Source: Pseudodesulfovibrio sp. JC047
Lineage (GTDB): Bacteria > Desulfobacterota > Desulfovibrionia > Desulfovibrionales > Desulfovibrionaceae
Assembly (NCBI RefSeq): GCF_010468615.1
Contig: NZ_WUEH01000009.1
Span: forward strand, 1-64,000
DNA length: 64,000 nucleotides
Direction: 5' to 3'
Both the position numbers and the translations under genes were made by a program. Below the pieces are notes generated by a model. The model was not told the DNA's origin and did not search any database. It saw only the letters and a list, made by a program, of their open reading frames with translations. Below are positions 1 through 8,856 of the stretch, in pieces (positions within the stretch are counted from its first letter, which is position 1; every line of letters begins with the position of its first letter).

Positions 1-310
1 ATGATATTTTAATCCTAGCCATGTCGGCCTCCTTTGAGCTTCACTTTTACTGGTACTGTTACCAGATTAAGCCTTGGAGTGCCGACATGGTATTTTTGTG
101 TGGGAAAAACATGGTCATTCAATCTTTTTGGATGGGCGGCGAAGATGGATTTCGGCAGCCTTGCAGGCGCAGAGTCTCGTTGTGTTCGAGAGTGCATTTC
201 ATTGTGAAATTCAAGGATTGCCCATAATCATAAATATATGGTATTGTATATAAGACCTATTTTTCGCGGCATCGCGTGTTGCGATGTGCAAATAAAAGAG
301 TGAGGGGACC
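1..310. other. Leader region without a gene, upstream of the PAS gene
   Basis: No open frame here has a ribosome site or recognisable product. The left part is filled by the long hairpin at 19-90. The stretch 218-260 is AT-rich and holds a poor promoter-like pair, TTGCCC at 218 and TATTGT at 242 with 18 nt between, which I would not rely on. The last bases carry a good ribosome site (GAGGGG) just before the ATG at 311. Confidence 0.5.
19..90 (+). other. Long branched hairpin, possible terminator or structured RNA
   Basis: Positions 19-28 pair perfectly with 81-90 (10 bp). Positions 29-32 then pair with 76-79 around a one-base bulge, and 38-41 pair with 69-72. The tip carries its own 6-bp stem, 50-55 with 60-65, closing a 4-nt loop. 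A T-rich stretch follows at 91-97. It could terminate a gene left of the window, act as a leader RNA, or be a small repeat element. The strand is not decided, because the fold is nearly symmetric. Confidence 0.45.
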
Positions 311-655
311 ATGACATTCGAGAGTCTGCTTGTTGAAGAGAATAAACCTGTTGTCGTTGTAACTGAACAGGGAACCGTGGAGTCCATAAATGTGGCGTTC
401 ACCGAAGCATATGGCTGGACGACCGAAGATCTCGTGGGGAAATCTTTGACGACCATTATCCCCGAAGACCTTCGAGATGCCCATCAAATGGGGTTTGCCC
501 GGTTTCTTTCCACGAATGAACCCGCAGTCCAAAATACTCGTATTGAATTGAAAGTGCTCTTTGCTGATGGAACGGTTGCCACAGCCTATCATTTTATTAC
601 CTCCACACAAGAAAACGGTCGGCGTCGTTTCATCGCCTCCATCGAGAAAAAATAA
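311..655 (+). CDS. Stand-alone PAS domain protein
   Basis: This 114-residue protein is a single PAS fold. It begins with the usual sensor entry (PVVVVTEQGTVESIN), has the GWTTEDLVGKSLTTIIP segment typical of PAS S-box domains at about 38-55, and ends at the domain edge (RRRFIASIEKK). There is no output domain, signal peptide or membrane segment, so it is probably a cytoplasmic sensor or adaptor. It lies 11 nt before the PAS histidine kinase and so probably belongs to the same transcript, where it could supply an extra sensory input in trans. A GAGGGG site precedes the ATG. The ligand or cofactor is unknown. Confidence 0.8.
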   Translation: MTFESLLVEENKPVVVVTEQGTVESINVAFTEAYGWTTEDLVGKSLTTIIPEDLRDAHQMGFARFLSTNEPAVQNTRIELKVLFADGTVATAYHFITSTQENGRRRFIASIEKK

Positions 656-666
656 GCGGAGCGATT

Positions 667-2730
667 ATGTCTCAAGATTGTCAGGCTCTTGTCAAAGAAC
701 TTCGGGAAGTCATGGGCCATATGGAAATGGCATTAGGTGCCATTGATGAGGCCATTCTCTGGACGGATGGTGCGGGTACTCTTCGGTGGTGCAATCAGAC
801 ATTCGTGAATTGGTTGGATCGTTCCCGAATCATGCTCTTGGGCAAACCGATCACCGAATTGTTGCCGTTGGCGGTCAGAGGCCAGGATCTCCCCGAGTCG
901 GCACATCCCGTCAGTCAGGCCATTGAAAGTCGGGTTTCACAACAGGGTGATTACTCCAGCAGGGAAAGTGCGCGTCTGTTTCGGATTCATGCTGCATTTA
1001 TTGAGGGAGCCGATGGCGATGACAGCGTGGTCGTTGTGGCACGGGATATTTCTCGGGAAAAGGAGTTTGAAGAATATCGATTGCAGAGTGCTGCGCTGGC
1101 CGCGACAGTCAATGCTATCGCCATTCTTGACGGTGAAGGAAATATTCAGTGGGTCAATCAGGCATTTGTCGATATGACCGGCTACACGTTGCGTGAGGTG
1201 CATGGACAATCCTTGCGGGTTTTGCGGTCCGGCAAGCAGCCAGAGGCCTTTTATGAGGATTTGTGGAGCACAATTCTGTCTGGCAAAAATTGGGCTGGTG
1301 ATCTGATCAACAAGCATAAGAATGGGACGTTATACAACGAACATCAGACGGTAACGCCCATTGTGTACGATGGCGCGGTGACCCATTTTATTGCGGTCAA
1401 GCAGGACATTACCCTCCGTAAACAGCAGGAGGAAGAGCTTCGTCAACTGAATGAAGAGCTTGAGAGTCGTATCGAAGAGCGCACGCGCCACCTTGCTCGG
1501 GAAGTAGAAGAGCGACGACTGGCCGAATCGGCGGTTCGTGAAGGGGAACGGTTGCTTCAATCCCTTCTGAATGGGCTTGGTGCGGCATTTTTGATCTTTG
1601 AGCCGAAAACAATGACGCTTGTTGAAATGAACTCTATAGCCGAAGCCATGTTCGGGTTTGTTCAGGAAGCTGCAATAGGGCGTTTATGTGATGATTTGTT
1701 TGCTGCATTTGACGAAAAAACCTTCCAATGCGTCTGTGTGAGTCGAGAACTTTTGGACACCAATGATGAGATTCTTATACAGACTGGGGAAGGTGGATCG
1801 ATTTTTGTCGAGCGGCATGTGCAGAGTACGCAGATTCAGGGAAAAGATCATTTGGCGGTGGTGTTGTTTGATGTGACGGAAAGAAAGTCGCTGGAACGGC
1901 AACTGTCTGTGGCCCAGAAACTCGAATCCATTGGGCATCTTGCTTCTGGTATTGCCCATGAGATCAACACCCCCACCCAGTATGTCGGTGATTCAATTCA
2001 ATTTACGAGTGAAGCGGTTGAGGATCTGATGGAGATCATTAACGCCTACGCCGGATTGGCCCAGCAGTGTCGCGAACAAAAAATCCTTCCTGAACAGATT
2101 GAGATCATTGATGCAGCGTTGGAAGAAGGGGATATGGAGTTTTTGGCCGAAGAGCTGCCGAGCGCATTTGTTCGGGCCGCTGACGGCGTGTCCAGAATCT
2201 CGGAAATAGTGAAGGCCATGCGGACGTTTTCTCATCCCGGTTCCGGGGAGTTTCAGCCGGTCAATTTGAATGAGACCATTCGGACGACACTCACCGTCGC
2301 TCGCAATGAGTGGAAATATGTCGCGGATGTGGATGAGCAGCTTGATCCGAATCTGCCGTTTATCAAGGGGCTGTCAGGTGAGTTGAATCAGGTCATTCTC
2401 AATCTGGTGGTCAATGCGGCACATGCGATCGAGGAAAAGGTCACTGATTCAGGGGTGAAGGGCACGATTACCGTGAAGACTCGTGAAGTGGATGGCAGGG
2501 CTGAAATGGTGATCGAAGATACTGGCGTGGGCATCCATCCAGAGAAGATAACGCGTATTTTTGATCCATTTTTCACCACCAAAGAGGTGGGTAAAGGGTC
2601 GGGACAAGGGTTGGCGATTGCGCATGATGTCATTGTCGGAAAGCACGGTGGTACGCTGAATGCGGAGTCGACTCCCGGCGAAGGGACAGCCTTTATCGTC
2701 ACGTTGGATTTTTACGGCGGGGACATGTGA
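667..2730 (+). CDS. Cytoplasmic PAS-PAS-PAS sensor histidine kinase
   Basis: This 687-residue kinase has PAS domains at about 15-130, 140-255 and 300-410. A charged coiled coil at about 255-300 separates the second and third. The HisKA segment has the phospho-acceptor in GIAHEINTP (His431). The ATPase domain shows the N box (NLVVNAAHAIEE), DTGVGI and a GKGSGQGLAIAH lid. The INTP variant after the His, with its long four-helix insertion, is common in kinases paired with HDOD-type regulators. No transmembrane helix was seen, so it is cytosolic. The start has GGAG 7 nt upstream. The stop is one base before the next gene's ATG, so the regulator at 2732 is the likely partner. Confidence 0.9.
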   Translation: MSQDCQALVKELREVMGHMEMALGAIDEAILWTDGAGTLRWCNQTFVNWLDRSRIMLLGKPITELLPLAVRGQDLPESAHPVSQAIESRVSQQGDYSSRESARLFRIHAAFIEGADGDDSVVVVARDISREKEFEEYRLQSAALAATVNAIAILDGEGNIQWVNQAFVDMTGYTLREVHGQSLRVLRSGKQPEAFYEDLWSTILSGKNWAGDLINKHKNGTLYNEHQTVTPIVYDGAVTHFIAVKQDITLRKQQEEELRQLNEELESRIEERTRHLAREVEERRLAESAVREGERLLQSLLNGLGAAFLIFEPKTMTLVEMNSIAEAMFGFVQEAAIGRLCDDLFAAFDEKTFQCVCVSRELLDTNDEILIQTGEGGSIFVERHVQSTQIQGKDHLAVVLFDVTERKSLERQLSVAQKLESIGHLASGIAHEINTPTQYVGDSIQFTSEAVEDLMEIINAYAGLAQQCREQKILPEQIEIIDAALEEGDMEFLAEELPSAFVRAADGVSRISEIVKAMRTFSHPGSGEFQPVNLNETIRTTLTVARNEWKYVADVDEQLDPNLPFIKGLSGELNQVILNLVVNAAHAIEEKVTDSGVKGTITVKTREVDGRAEMVIEDTGVGIHPEKITRIFDPFFTTKEVGKGSGQGLAIAHDVIVGKHGGTLNAESTPGEGTAFIVTLDFYGGDM

Positions 2731-2731
2731 T

Positions 2732-3934
2732 ATGAAACCGAGAATCCTGTTTGTTGATGATGAGCAACATATTATTGATGGGTACAAGGCAGCGTTACGA
2801 AAAAAACGGAAGCAGTGGGACATGGTGTTTGTGGCGTCCAGCAAAGAGGCCATGGTCATCATGGAAGCAGATCCGGTGCAGGTTTTGGTCAGTGATGTCC
2901 GAATGCCCGGGATGGATGGAGAGGCCCTTTTGCAGACCGTGCAACAACGGTGGCCCGGAACCTTGCGCATGGTCCTTTCCGGTTTTTATGACGACGCCAC
3001 ATCGCTTCGACTGGTGAAATCCACCCATCGATTTTTGGCCAAGCCCTGTAAACCGGCGGTTTTGGCAGAATCCATCGAACGGCTTCTCAAACTGAATTCC
3101 GTGTTGACCAACGAACGGCTGCGGAAATTGATTGCCAGTCTGGACAAGTTGCCGACGCTTCCGGGGCTGTATGTGCAAGTGCTCAAGGAGTTGGAGTCCG
3201 AGGAACCGTCCTTGGATCGGGTGGGAGAAATGATCGAGCAGGACCCGGCGATCAGTGCCATTTTGCTCAAGGTGGTGAATTCTGCCTTTTTCGGATTGTT
3301 TCATACAGTGACCAGTCCGTCCCGGGCCATTGCTTTGCTTGGAATGGAAACGCTCAAGGCGCTTGTCTTGAATGTCACTTTGCTGGATCGATATGCGAAA
3401 GCGGAGTTCGACGGGTTTTCTCTTGAGAAATTGGGCGAACATTGTTTTCGCGTGGGAAATTTTGCGAAAATTATCGCGTCAACGGAAACAGACGATAAAG
3501 ATTTTCTTGAAAAGAGTTTTCTTGCCGGATTCATGCACGATCTGGGAAAATTGATGCTCGTTGAAAGTTTTTGGGAAGAATACAAGGAAATCATCACGTC
3601 CGTGCGCAAGGACAATCTGCTGCTTTTCGAAGAGGAAAAAAAACGGATGGGTGTCTGCCATGCCGAGCTTGGAGCGTATTTGCTCGGCATCTGGGGGATC
3701 GATGACGAGGTCGTGACCGCCGTGCGAGGACACCATGATGTGGACAAGGCTGTGCAGGGCTTCTCTTTGCCGCTGTGTGTGTATGTCGCCAATGTCATGG
3801 ATCATTCCTTGAACCAATATTCCAAAAAATATCAATATGATGGTTTTGATGAATCCCTGTTGGACGCTGTCGGGCTGCTGGACCGTCTTCCCGTGTGGCG
3901 GGCGCATTGTCTGGAGGCGAACACGGAGGATTAA
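2732..3934 (+). CDS. Response regulator with HDOD output domain
   Basis: This 400-residue protein opens with a receiver domain: acidic pair DDE at 9-11, phospho-Asp55 in SDVRMPG, and a Lys in the AKPC loop. An HDOD domain follows at about 135-330 (LPTLPGLYVQVL, IEQDPAISAILLKVVNSAFFG, and HDLGKLML further on). HDOD proteins are HD-related signalling domains that mostly lack catalytic metal ligands and act in two-component, chemotaxis or c-di-GMP circuits. I chose the ATG at 2732, one base after the kinase stop, because a longer frame starting inside the kinase has no ribosome site and the receiver begins directly here. It is the likely partner of the preceding kinase. Confidence 0.9.
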   Translation: MKPRILFVDDEQHIIDGYKAALRKKRKQWDMVFVASSKEAMVIMEADPVQVLVSDVRMPGMDGEALLQTVQQRWPGTLRMVLSGFYDDATSLRLVKSTHRFLAKPCKPAVLAESIERLLKLNSVLTNERLRKLIASLDKLPTLPGLYVQVLKELESEEPSLDRVGEMIEQDPAISAILLKVVNSAFFGLFHTVTSPSRAIALLGMETLKALVLNVTLLDRYAKAEFDGFSLEKLGEHCFRVGNFAKIIASTETDDKDFLEKSFLAGFMHDLGKLMLVESFWEEYKEIITSVRKDNLLLFEEEKKRMGVCHAELGAYLLGIWGIDDEVVTAVRGHHDVDKAVQGFSLPLCVYVANVMDHSLNQYSKKYQYDGFDESLLDAVGLLDRLPVWRAHCLEANTED

Positions 3935-4046
3935 TCGGTTGTTTTTGATGTGATGATTACGGGAAATGATTGAAGTTGTGGACAAGGGGCTATTCCCGAG
4001 ATTCGAACGTTTTGTCGAAAACATGAATGAATCAGGAGGGTGAACA

Positions 4047-5630
4047 ATGAGCAATGCGAGTGAAAAATCTGTCGAACAGCATGAAGCCATACTGCATGAA
4101 GCGGAAAAAGTGTTGCAACAGATCATAGATAGTGGCGTTGCCGAAGAAACCATTGTCGAGCAAATGCACCGTTTCAGGGCCGGGTTCCCATATACTCGGT
4201 TGCTTCGCCCATGCACCCCCGGTGACGGGATCATGCATGTGTCAGCAGAAGAACGAACTCGATTGATCCATGTGTTCAGGCAGGTGGTCGCTGACGGGCG
4301 TGTGACCAAATTCGTTCCGGCCTCAGGGGCTGCGACCCGTATGTTCAAGTCCTTGCTCGCGTTGTTCAATCGAGAAGACCCAACGCTTGATTTGGATAAG
4401 GACGATGGTGACAGTGTGTTTGGCCGGGAGTTCTTCGCGTCGCTCGACGCATTTGCTTTCTACGATGAATTGATTCGCGTGATGGCAGCGGATGGTCTCG
4501 ATTTGAACCAATGCCTTGAAGCCAAGGAATACCGGACTATTCTGGAGTATGTCCTGACTGAAAAAGGGCTGAAGTATGGGCAGCTCCCCAAGGGCTTGAT
4601 CGCTTTTCATGCCTATCCTGATGCTCCCCGGACGCCTTTTGGCGAACACATTGCCGAAGCGGTCGCCTATGCCACGGACGTTAATGGCGTGGCCCGGGTA
4701 CATTTTACGGTCAGTCCTGAACATCGGCAGACCATTGAAACGCATGTGGCCGAGGTGATGCAAGGGTATCCCGAAGTCCGGTTTGATGTGACGTATTCCG
4801 AACAGCGCAAGCAGACAAATACCATAGCCGTTGATTTGTCCAATGACGGATTTCGGACACAGGAAGGGCGTTTATTGTTCCGTCCAGCCGGACATGGTGC
4901 GCTTCTTTTCAACCTGAATGAATTGCAGGGTGATGTCGTTTTTTTGAAGAATATTGATAATGTTGCCCCGGATCGTTTGAAAAAGGAGACGATTGAATAC
5001 AAACAGGTTCTTGGAGGGTTGTTGGTGGAATTTCAGAGTCTTGTGTTTGATTGTGTCCGCTTGTTGCGGATCACGGTTCCCGATGCCGAGGTGCTAGGGG
5101 CGATCACGAAATTTGCCGTGTCCCGGTTGTCCCTGTCGTTGCCGGATGATTTTTCGTCCATGATCGATGCGGACAAGGCGGAATACCTGCTTGCCTTTTT
5201 GAATCGGCCGATTCGAGTGTGTGGCATGGTCAAGAATCAGGGTGAGCCAGGAGGCGGGCCATTTTGGGTGCCTGGTCCCAACAATGGGGTGGCAACTCCG
5301 CAGATCGTTGAGAAGAGTCAGGTTGACCTCGATGACGAGACCCAGGCCGAATGCCTGGCATCGGCCACGCATTTCAATCCTGTGGATATTGTCTGCGGGG
5401 TGCGGGATTGTGACGGGAATCCGTTTGATCTGATGGAATGCATCGATCAGGATACCGGCTTCATTTCGCTCAAATCAAAGGAAGGGCAGGAGCTGAAGGC
5501 CATGGAATTGCCCGGATTGTGGAACGGGTCCATGGCAGATTGGATCACCGTGTTTGTCGAGGTCCCGTTGGGCACGTTCTCGCCAGTCAAGACGGTCAAT
5601 GATCTGCTCAGACCAGAACATCAGTCGTAA
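4047..5630 (+). CDS. DUF4301 family protein
   Basis: This 527-residue soluble protein has a helical N-terminus, then the family signature KFVPASGAATRMFKSL at about 90. Further conserved-looking blocks are LPKGLIAFHAYPDAPRTPFGEH and GHGALLFNLNE, with VKNQGEPGGG near 395. I recognise it as DUF4301, known from Bacteroidetes and Desulfovibrio-like bacteria. The glycine-rich early motif and overall layout recall nucleotide-sugar pyrophosphorylases, but that is an inference and no activity is established. The ribosome site AGGAGGG precedes the ATG. It heads a three-gene run with the HAMP-like and TPR-glycosidase-like proteins, upstream of and converging on the polysaccharide operon. A nucleotide-sugar role would fit that setting. 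Confidence 0.75.
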   Translation: MSNASEKSVEQHEAILHEAEKVLQQIIDSGVAEETIVEQMHRFRAGFPYTRLLRPCTPGDGIMHVSAEERTRLIHVFRQVVADGRVTKFVPASGAATRMFKSLLALFNREDPTLDLDKDDGDSVFGREFFASLDAFAFYDELIRVMAADGLDLNQCLEAKEYRTILEYVLTEKGLKYGQLPKGLIAFHAYPDAPRTPFGEHIAEAVAYATDVNGVARVHFTVSPEHRQTIETHVAEVMQGYPEVRFDVTYSEQRKQTNTIAVDLSNDGFRTQEGRLLFRPAGHGALLFNLNELQGDVVFLKNIDNVAPDRLKKETIEYKQVLGGLLVEFQSLVFDCVRLLRITVPDAEVLGAITKFAVSRLSLSLPDDFSSMIDADKAEYLLAFLNRPIRVCGMVKNQGEPGGGPFWVPGPNNGVATPQIVEKSQVDLDDETQAECLASATHFNPVDIVCGVRDCDGNPFDLMECIDQDTGFISLKSKEGQELKAMELPGLWNGSMADWITVFVEVPLGTFSPVKTVNDLLRPEHQS

Positions 5631-5657
5631 ACAGCCGTGCCGTGCCGGGAGAGTCGT

Positions 5658-6230
5658 ATGCGTCGAAATCGAAAAGCGCGGAAACAGTATTTTGTGGACA
5701 AGCCGTTCCAATTGGGATTTATCAAGAAAATCTCCGTATTGGCGATCGTTTTTGTGGCTGTTTCCCTGATCGTCTTTGCCGTGGTCTATCATCTGTATGG
5801 TGGTGTGGCCGTTTCGGGGATTGATCCGTTGTATGACGCGTCAACCAGCACTGTGGAGAAATTGGCTCGACAGGCAACAGTTTTTGACCTGTTGTGGCCG
5901 GTCCTGGGCGTGACACTTTGCGTCATTTTGCTGGTGACTTTTCTCTATGGAATGGTTCTTTCGCATCGAATGGCCGGGCCGTTGTACCGAATGCGGCTTG
6001 ATTTGCAACAGCTTTTGATCGGGACGCCTCGGCCAGACCGTTCGCTTCGTGCGAATGATGAATTCAAGAATTTGTATGAAGAGATGAACAAGGTCAAGGG
6101 GCGGCATCGGGCATTGGTGGCGAGTCTGCATCGGGCTGTGAACGCGCTGGATGCAGACAATCCGCAGAAAGCGAGAAAGGAACTTGTTTCGGTGCTTTTT
6201 CCCAATGATGACGCGAGTCGTGATGCGTAG
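5658..6230 (+). CDS. Two-helix membrane protein with HAMP-like cytoplasmic tail
   Basis: This 190-residue protein has a basic N-terminus and transmembrane helices at about 24-46 and 77-99. Between them is a short periplasmic loop of roughly 30 residues. A HAMP-like segment follows directly (SHRMAGPLYRMRLDLQQL), then a helical tail. There is no kinase, cyclase or chemotaxis output, so it may transmit a signal to a partner protein or be a structural inner-membrane protein. I chose the ATG at 5658, which has GGGAG 6-7 nt upstream. A GTG at 5637 lies only 6 nt after the previous stop and lacks a site. Its 3' end overlaps the next gene by 26 nt, so the two are probably translationally coupled. Confidence 0.7.
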   Translation: MRRNRKARKQYFVDKPFQLGFIKKISVLAIVFVAVSLIVFAVVYHLYGGVAVSGIDPLYDASTSTVEKLARQATVFDLLWPVLGVTLCVILLVTFLYGMVLSHRMAGPLYRMRLDLQQLLIGTPRPDRSLRANDEFKNLYEEMNKVKGRHRALVASLHRAVNALDADNPQKARKELVSVLFPNDDASRDA

Positions 6231-8856
6231 ACTGTTGGTTGTTCTGCTGCTGTTTTTTTTCGTCAGTGGGATGGGGGAAGGCGTGTCTTTGGTGGCCGCC
6301 CAGTCTCGGCCAATTGAACCCAAGGACATGGCCACGGATATGTTGCAGGCCTTGGCGGATAACCGGATGGATGAAGCAGAGTCACTTGCGGTTAAATTGA
6401 AATATAAATATCCGCAGTCCAAGGTTGGCAATGAGGCGTTGTATGTGCTTGGCGTGGTCGCGCTCAGGAAACGCCACTTTGCCGAGGCCCAGACGTTGTT
6501 GGCCGAATACGTTGGAAAAGGTGGAGTGACGACGTATGGTGTTCGTGCCAATCGGTTGCTGGGTTTGTTGGATAAAGACGATAATGATGGGGTGCCATTG
6601 GCCCTGTTTCTCGAAAGTGAACGAAGCCTGACCCGGAGTCAGCCTCTCAAGGCCTTGCGGCTTTTGAAACAGAGTTTGGCGCAGTATCCCGATGCCGCGA
6701 TCGCAGCAGATACCTTGAACAGTCTTGCCTATGTCTATCTCGTGAGTTTGAAGGATTACGAGGAAGCGGCCAAGGCATATGCCTCTTTAGCACAAAAACA
6801 TCCGGATGATTCCTATACGGATAACGCCGTGTATGGTCTGGGCCGGTGTATGGAATTGCTGGGCCGGACTCGGGAAGCGCGTGAATATTATCTTCGATTG
6901 AAAAAGAGCCACGCGATACTCGGTACAGAGATCAGTGGGTATTCAATCCCGGCACTGAATGAATATGCCCGTGTGTGGCATCGTCGGGCAGTGCTTGGCC
7001 TCGAACGGCTTGATCGTGCGACCTCCGAGCCTTCCTCTGGCAGGGAGGCCAATTTCTTCATGACCGGATTCGGGGACAGGCTGGTGGTTGAAAATCCTCC
7101 GGGTAGCGATATATACCGTCGATTGTGGCGGGTTCTCGAACGGGATGGAATGCCAGTGCGGTGTATTGAATTTACCGTCAACCGAACCGTGGGCATTACC
7201 TGGGAAAATCGACAGGAACTCCTGTCTGCCGCAAGCCTTGGCTATGTTCCGGTGGTCATTTTTCAATATTTCGATGAGGACTTGAGCCCTGATTTCGTGA
7301 AGCGAAACACCCAAAACTATTATACTTTTATTAGAGAAAAGCTTGCCCCATTGCTCGAAGGAATTCATGAGCCATACATCCTGCTGGAAGCGGAATTTAA
7401 CCGGGGTGGCGTTGGAACGTGGGCTGGCTGGAATAGTGTGGCTATTGAAGCCATCAGGATTATTCGGGAAACCCTTCCAACGGCACAGGTCGGATTGACC
7501 GTGGGGGACTGGGGTTTCAAGGGGCGGGATGCTCTGCAAAAATCTATGGGAGAGGTCGCCCCTCATTGTGATTTCCTTGGCTATCAATTCATGATTTCTT
7601 CTATCGAGGACACATGGGTTCAAGATCCGTCCGGGCAGTTGCTGGACAGGGTGTTGGATTTTGCCGAGTATCTGAGCACCACGTTTCAACGGCCTTTGCT
7701 CATCGGGTACATGGGGGTGTCGTCCCTTGATGGCTGGGAATCTGTGCAGGCGGAATGCCTCGCCGCACTTTTCCGGCATCGGCACGACCTCATGCATATG
7801 GGCGTATTCGGGATGGTGTACTTTTCCTATATGGACGCCCCGGACAAGGCCGGATGGTTTGGCCCGGCAGAACGGATGTTTGGTCTGGTCGATGCTTCAG
7901 GCGACCGGAAACCCGCATGGACCGTGTTTCGAGACGCTGCTCGGGAATTGATGCAGGAAGAGACTCGAGCAGAGGAGGCCGCGTCTTTTGTCTGTCTCGT
8001 TTCCTCGCCGGAAATGGTCTCGACAATAGAGGTGGCGTATACTTTTTCTCGTCCACGGTTTTGGCGAGTAGTGTTTCGTGGACAGACTTCCGGTGCCATG
8101 AAAACTTTTCAGGGAACGAGCCGTGCAGTTCGGGTGGTCTGGGAGGGGGATGCGGATACGGAAAATTTCTTGGCGGAACGCTGTCATGTCGATCTCTTCG
8201 TGCTGTCCGGGGTGGGCGAATCTCCAGAATCGAGACGGATTGCCGGGTGCGAGGTCGAGTCTTCAGGGATAGTTTCGTGGTCTCGAAAGGTCGTGTTTGC
8301 TGAAGGTCGATCATCGGAACTTTTACAGGATTCACCGTTCGTGAAGCGTGTTGCGAACAGTTATTCGGGATTACGATCGCTTGTTTTTGAGTGGGAAGCG
8401 TCCACCAAAGAATCCACGATTGCCGTGTCTTTGAAAAAAGCGGTGCCCATGCTGGCCGGAGAATCGTTCGTGTTGCATTTCAGGGAAGAGGGTGTCCAGA
8501 ACGATCTTTGCTGGATAACGCTGGTGACGGATCAGGGGAATATCCCCTTTCCATTGACGTCATATCTTTTTCGGGATGCGGGCAAGGGGTGGAAGACCTT
8601 CAGGGTTCATCAGGAAACATTGGCTCGGGGGATCGCCTGGAAATATAAAACGCGTCCTGCCCAAATTCATGTGCAGGGGATCGAGTTTGTCAACATGGCC
8701 GAGGGGCGACTGTTGGTTGACTCTCTTGCTTTTGAGACGCGCCGCGCCGTGGAGCAACTCGAGGTCATTCCGTATATTTCGAGTCCGTTTGTGCCATTGG
8801 ACAATGACGCCGGCGAAACAGTCTCAGAAGATTTCAAACTGTATCGCCGGCGGTGA
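6205..8856 (+). CDS. Exported TPR protein with a glycosidase-like TIM-barrel region
   Basis: The start at 6205 gives 883 residues with a signal peptide (hydrophobic run RRLLVVLLLFFFVSG, cleavage near VAAQS). Residues 35-260 are TPR/YbgF-like helical repeats (LRLLKQSLAQYPDAAIAADTL, YGLGRCMELLGRTREAREYY). Residues 290-570 resemble a glycoside-hydrolase TIM barrel: repeated beta-alpha units, LLEAEFNRGG, LTVGDWGFKG and FGMVYFSYMD, with acidic residues at strand ends. The C-terminus (about 600-883) looks like beta-sandwich, carbohydrate-binding-type material. I infer a periplasmic protein that binds or trims a polysaccharide. The stop abuts the stop of the convergent GT39 gene with no gap. An alternative start lies at 6223. 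The substrate is unknown. Confidence 0.6.
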   Translation: MMTRVVMRRLLVVLLLFFFVSGMGEGVSLVAAQSRPIEPKDMATDMLQALADNRMDEAESLAVKLKYKYPQSKVGNEALYVLGVVALRKRHFAEAQTLLAEYVGKGGVTTYGVRANRLLGLLDKDDNDGVPLALFLESERSLTRSQPLKALRLLKQSLAQYPDAAIAADTLNSLAYVYLVSLKDYEEAAKAYASLAQKHPDDSYTDNAVYGLGRCMELLGRTREAREYYLRLKKSHAILGTEISGYSIPALNEYARVWHRRAVLGLERLDRATSEPSSGREANFFMTGFGDRLVVENPPGSDIYRRLWRVLERDGMPVRCIEFTVNRTVGITWENRQELLSAASLGYVPVVIFQYFDEDLSPDFVKRNTQNYYTFIREKLAPLLEGIHEPYILLEAEFNRGGVGTWAGWNSVAIEAIRIIRETLPTAQVGLTVGDWGFKGRDALQKSMGEVAPHCDFLGYQFMISSIEDTWVQDPSGQLLDRVLDFAEYLSTTFQRPLLIGYMGVSSLDGWESVQAECLAALFRHRHDLMHMGVFGMVYFSYMDAPDKAGWFGPAERMFGLVDASGDRKPAWTVFRDAARELMQEETRAEEAASFVCLVSSPEMVSTIEVAYTFSRPRFWRVVFRGQTSGAMKTFQGTSRAVRVVWEGDADTENFLAERCHVDLFVLSGVGESPESRRIAGCEVESSGIVSWSRKVVFAEGRSSELLQDSPFVKRVANSYSGLRSLVFEWEASTKESTIAVSLKKAVPMLAGESFVLHFREEGVQNDLCWITLVTDQGNIPFPLTSYLFRDAGKGWKTFRVHQETLARGIAWKYKTRPAQIHVQGIEFVNMAEGRLLVDSLAFETRRAVEQLEVIPYISSPFVPLDNDAGETVSEDFKLYRRR

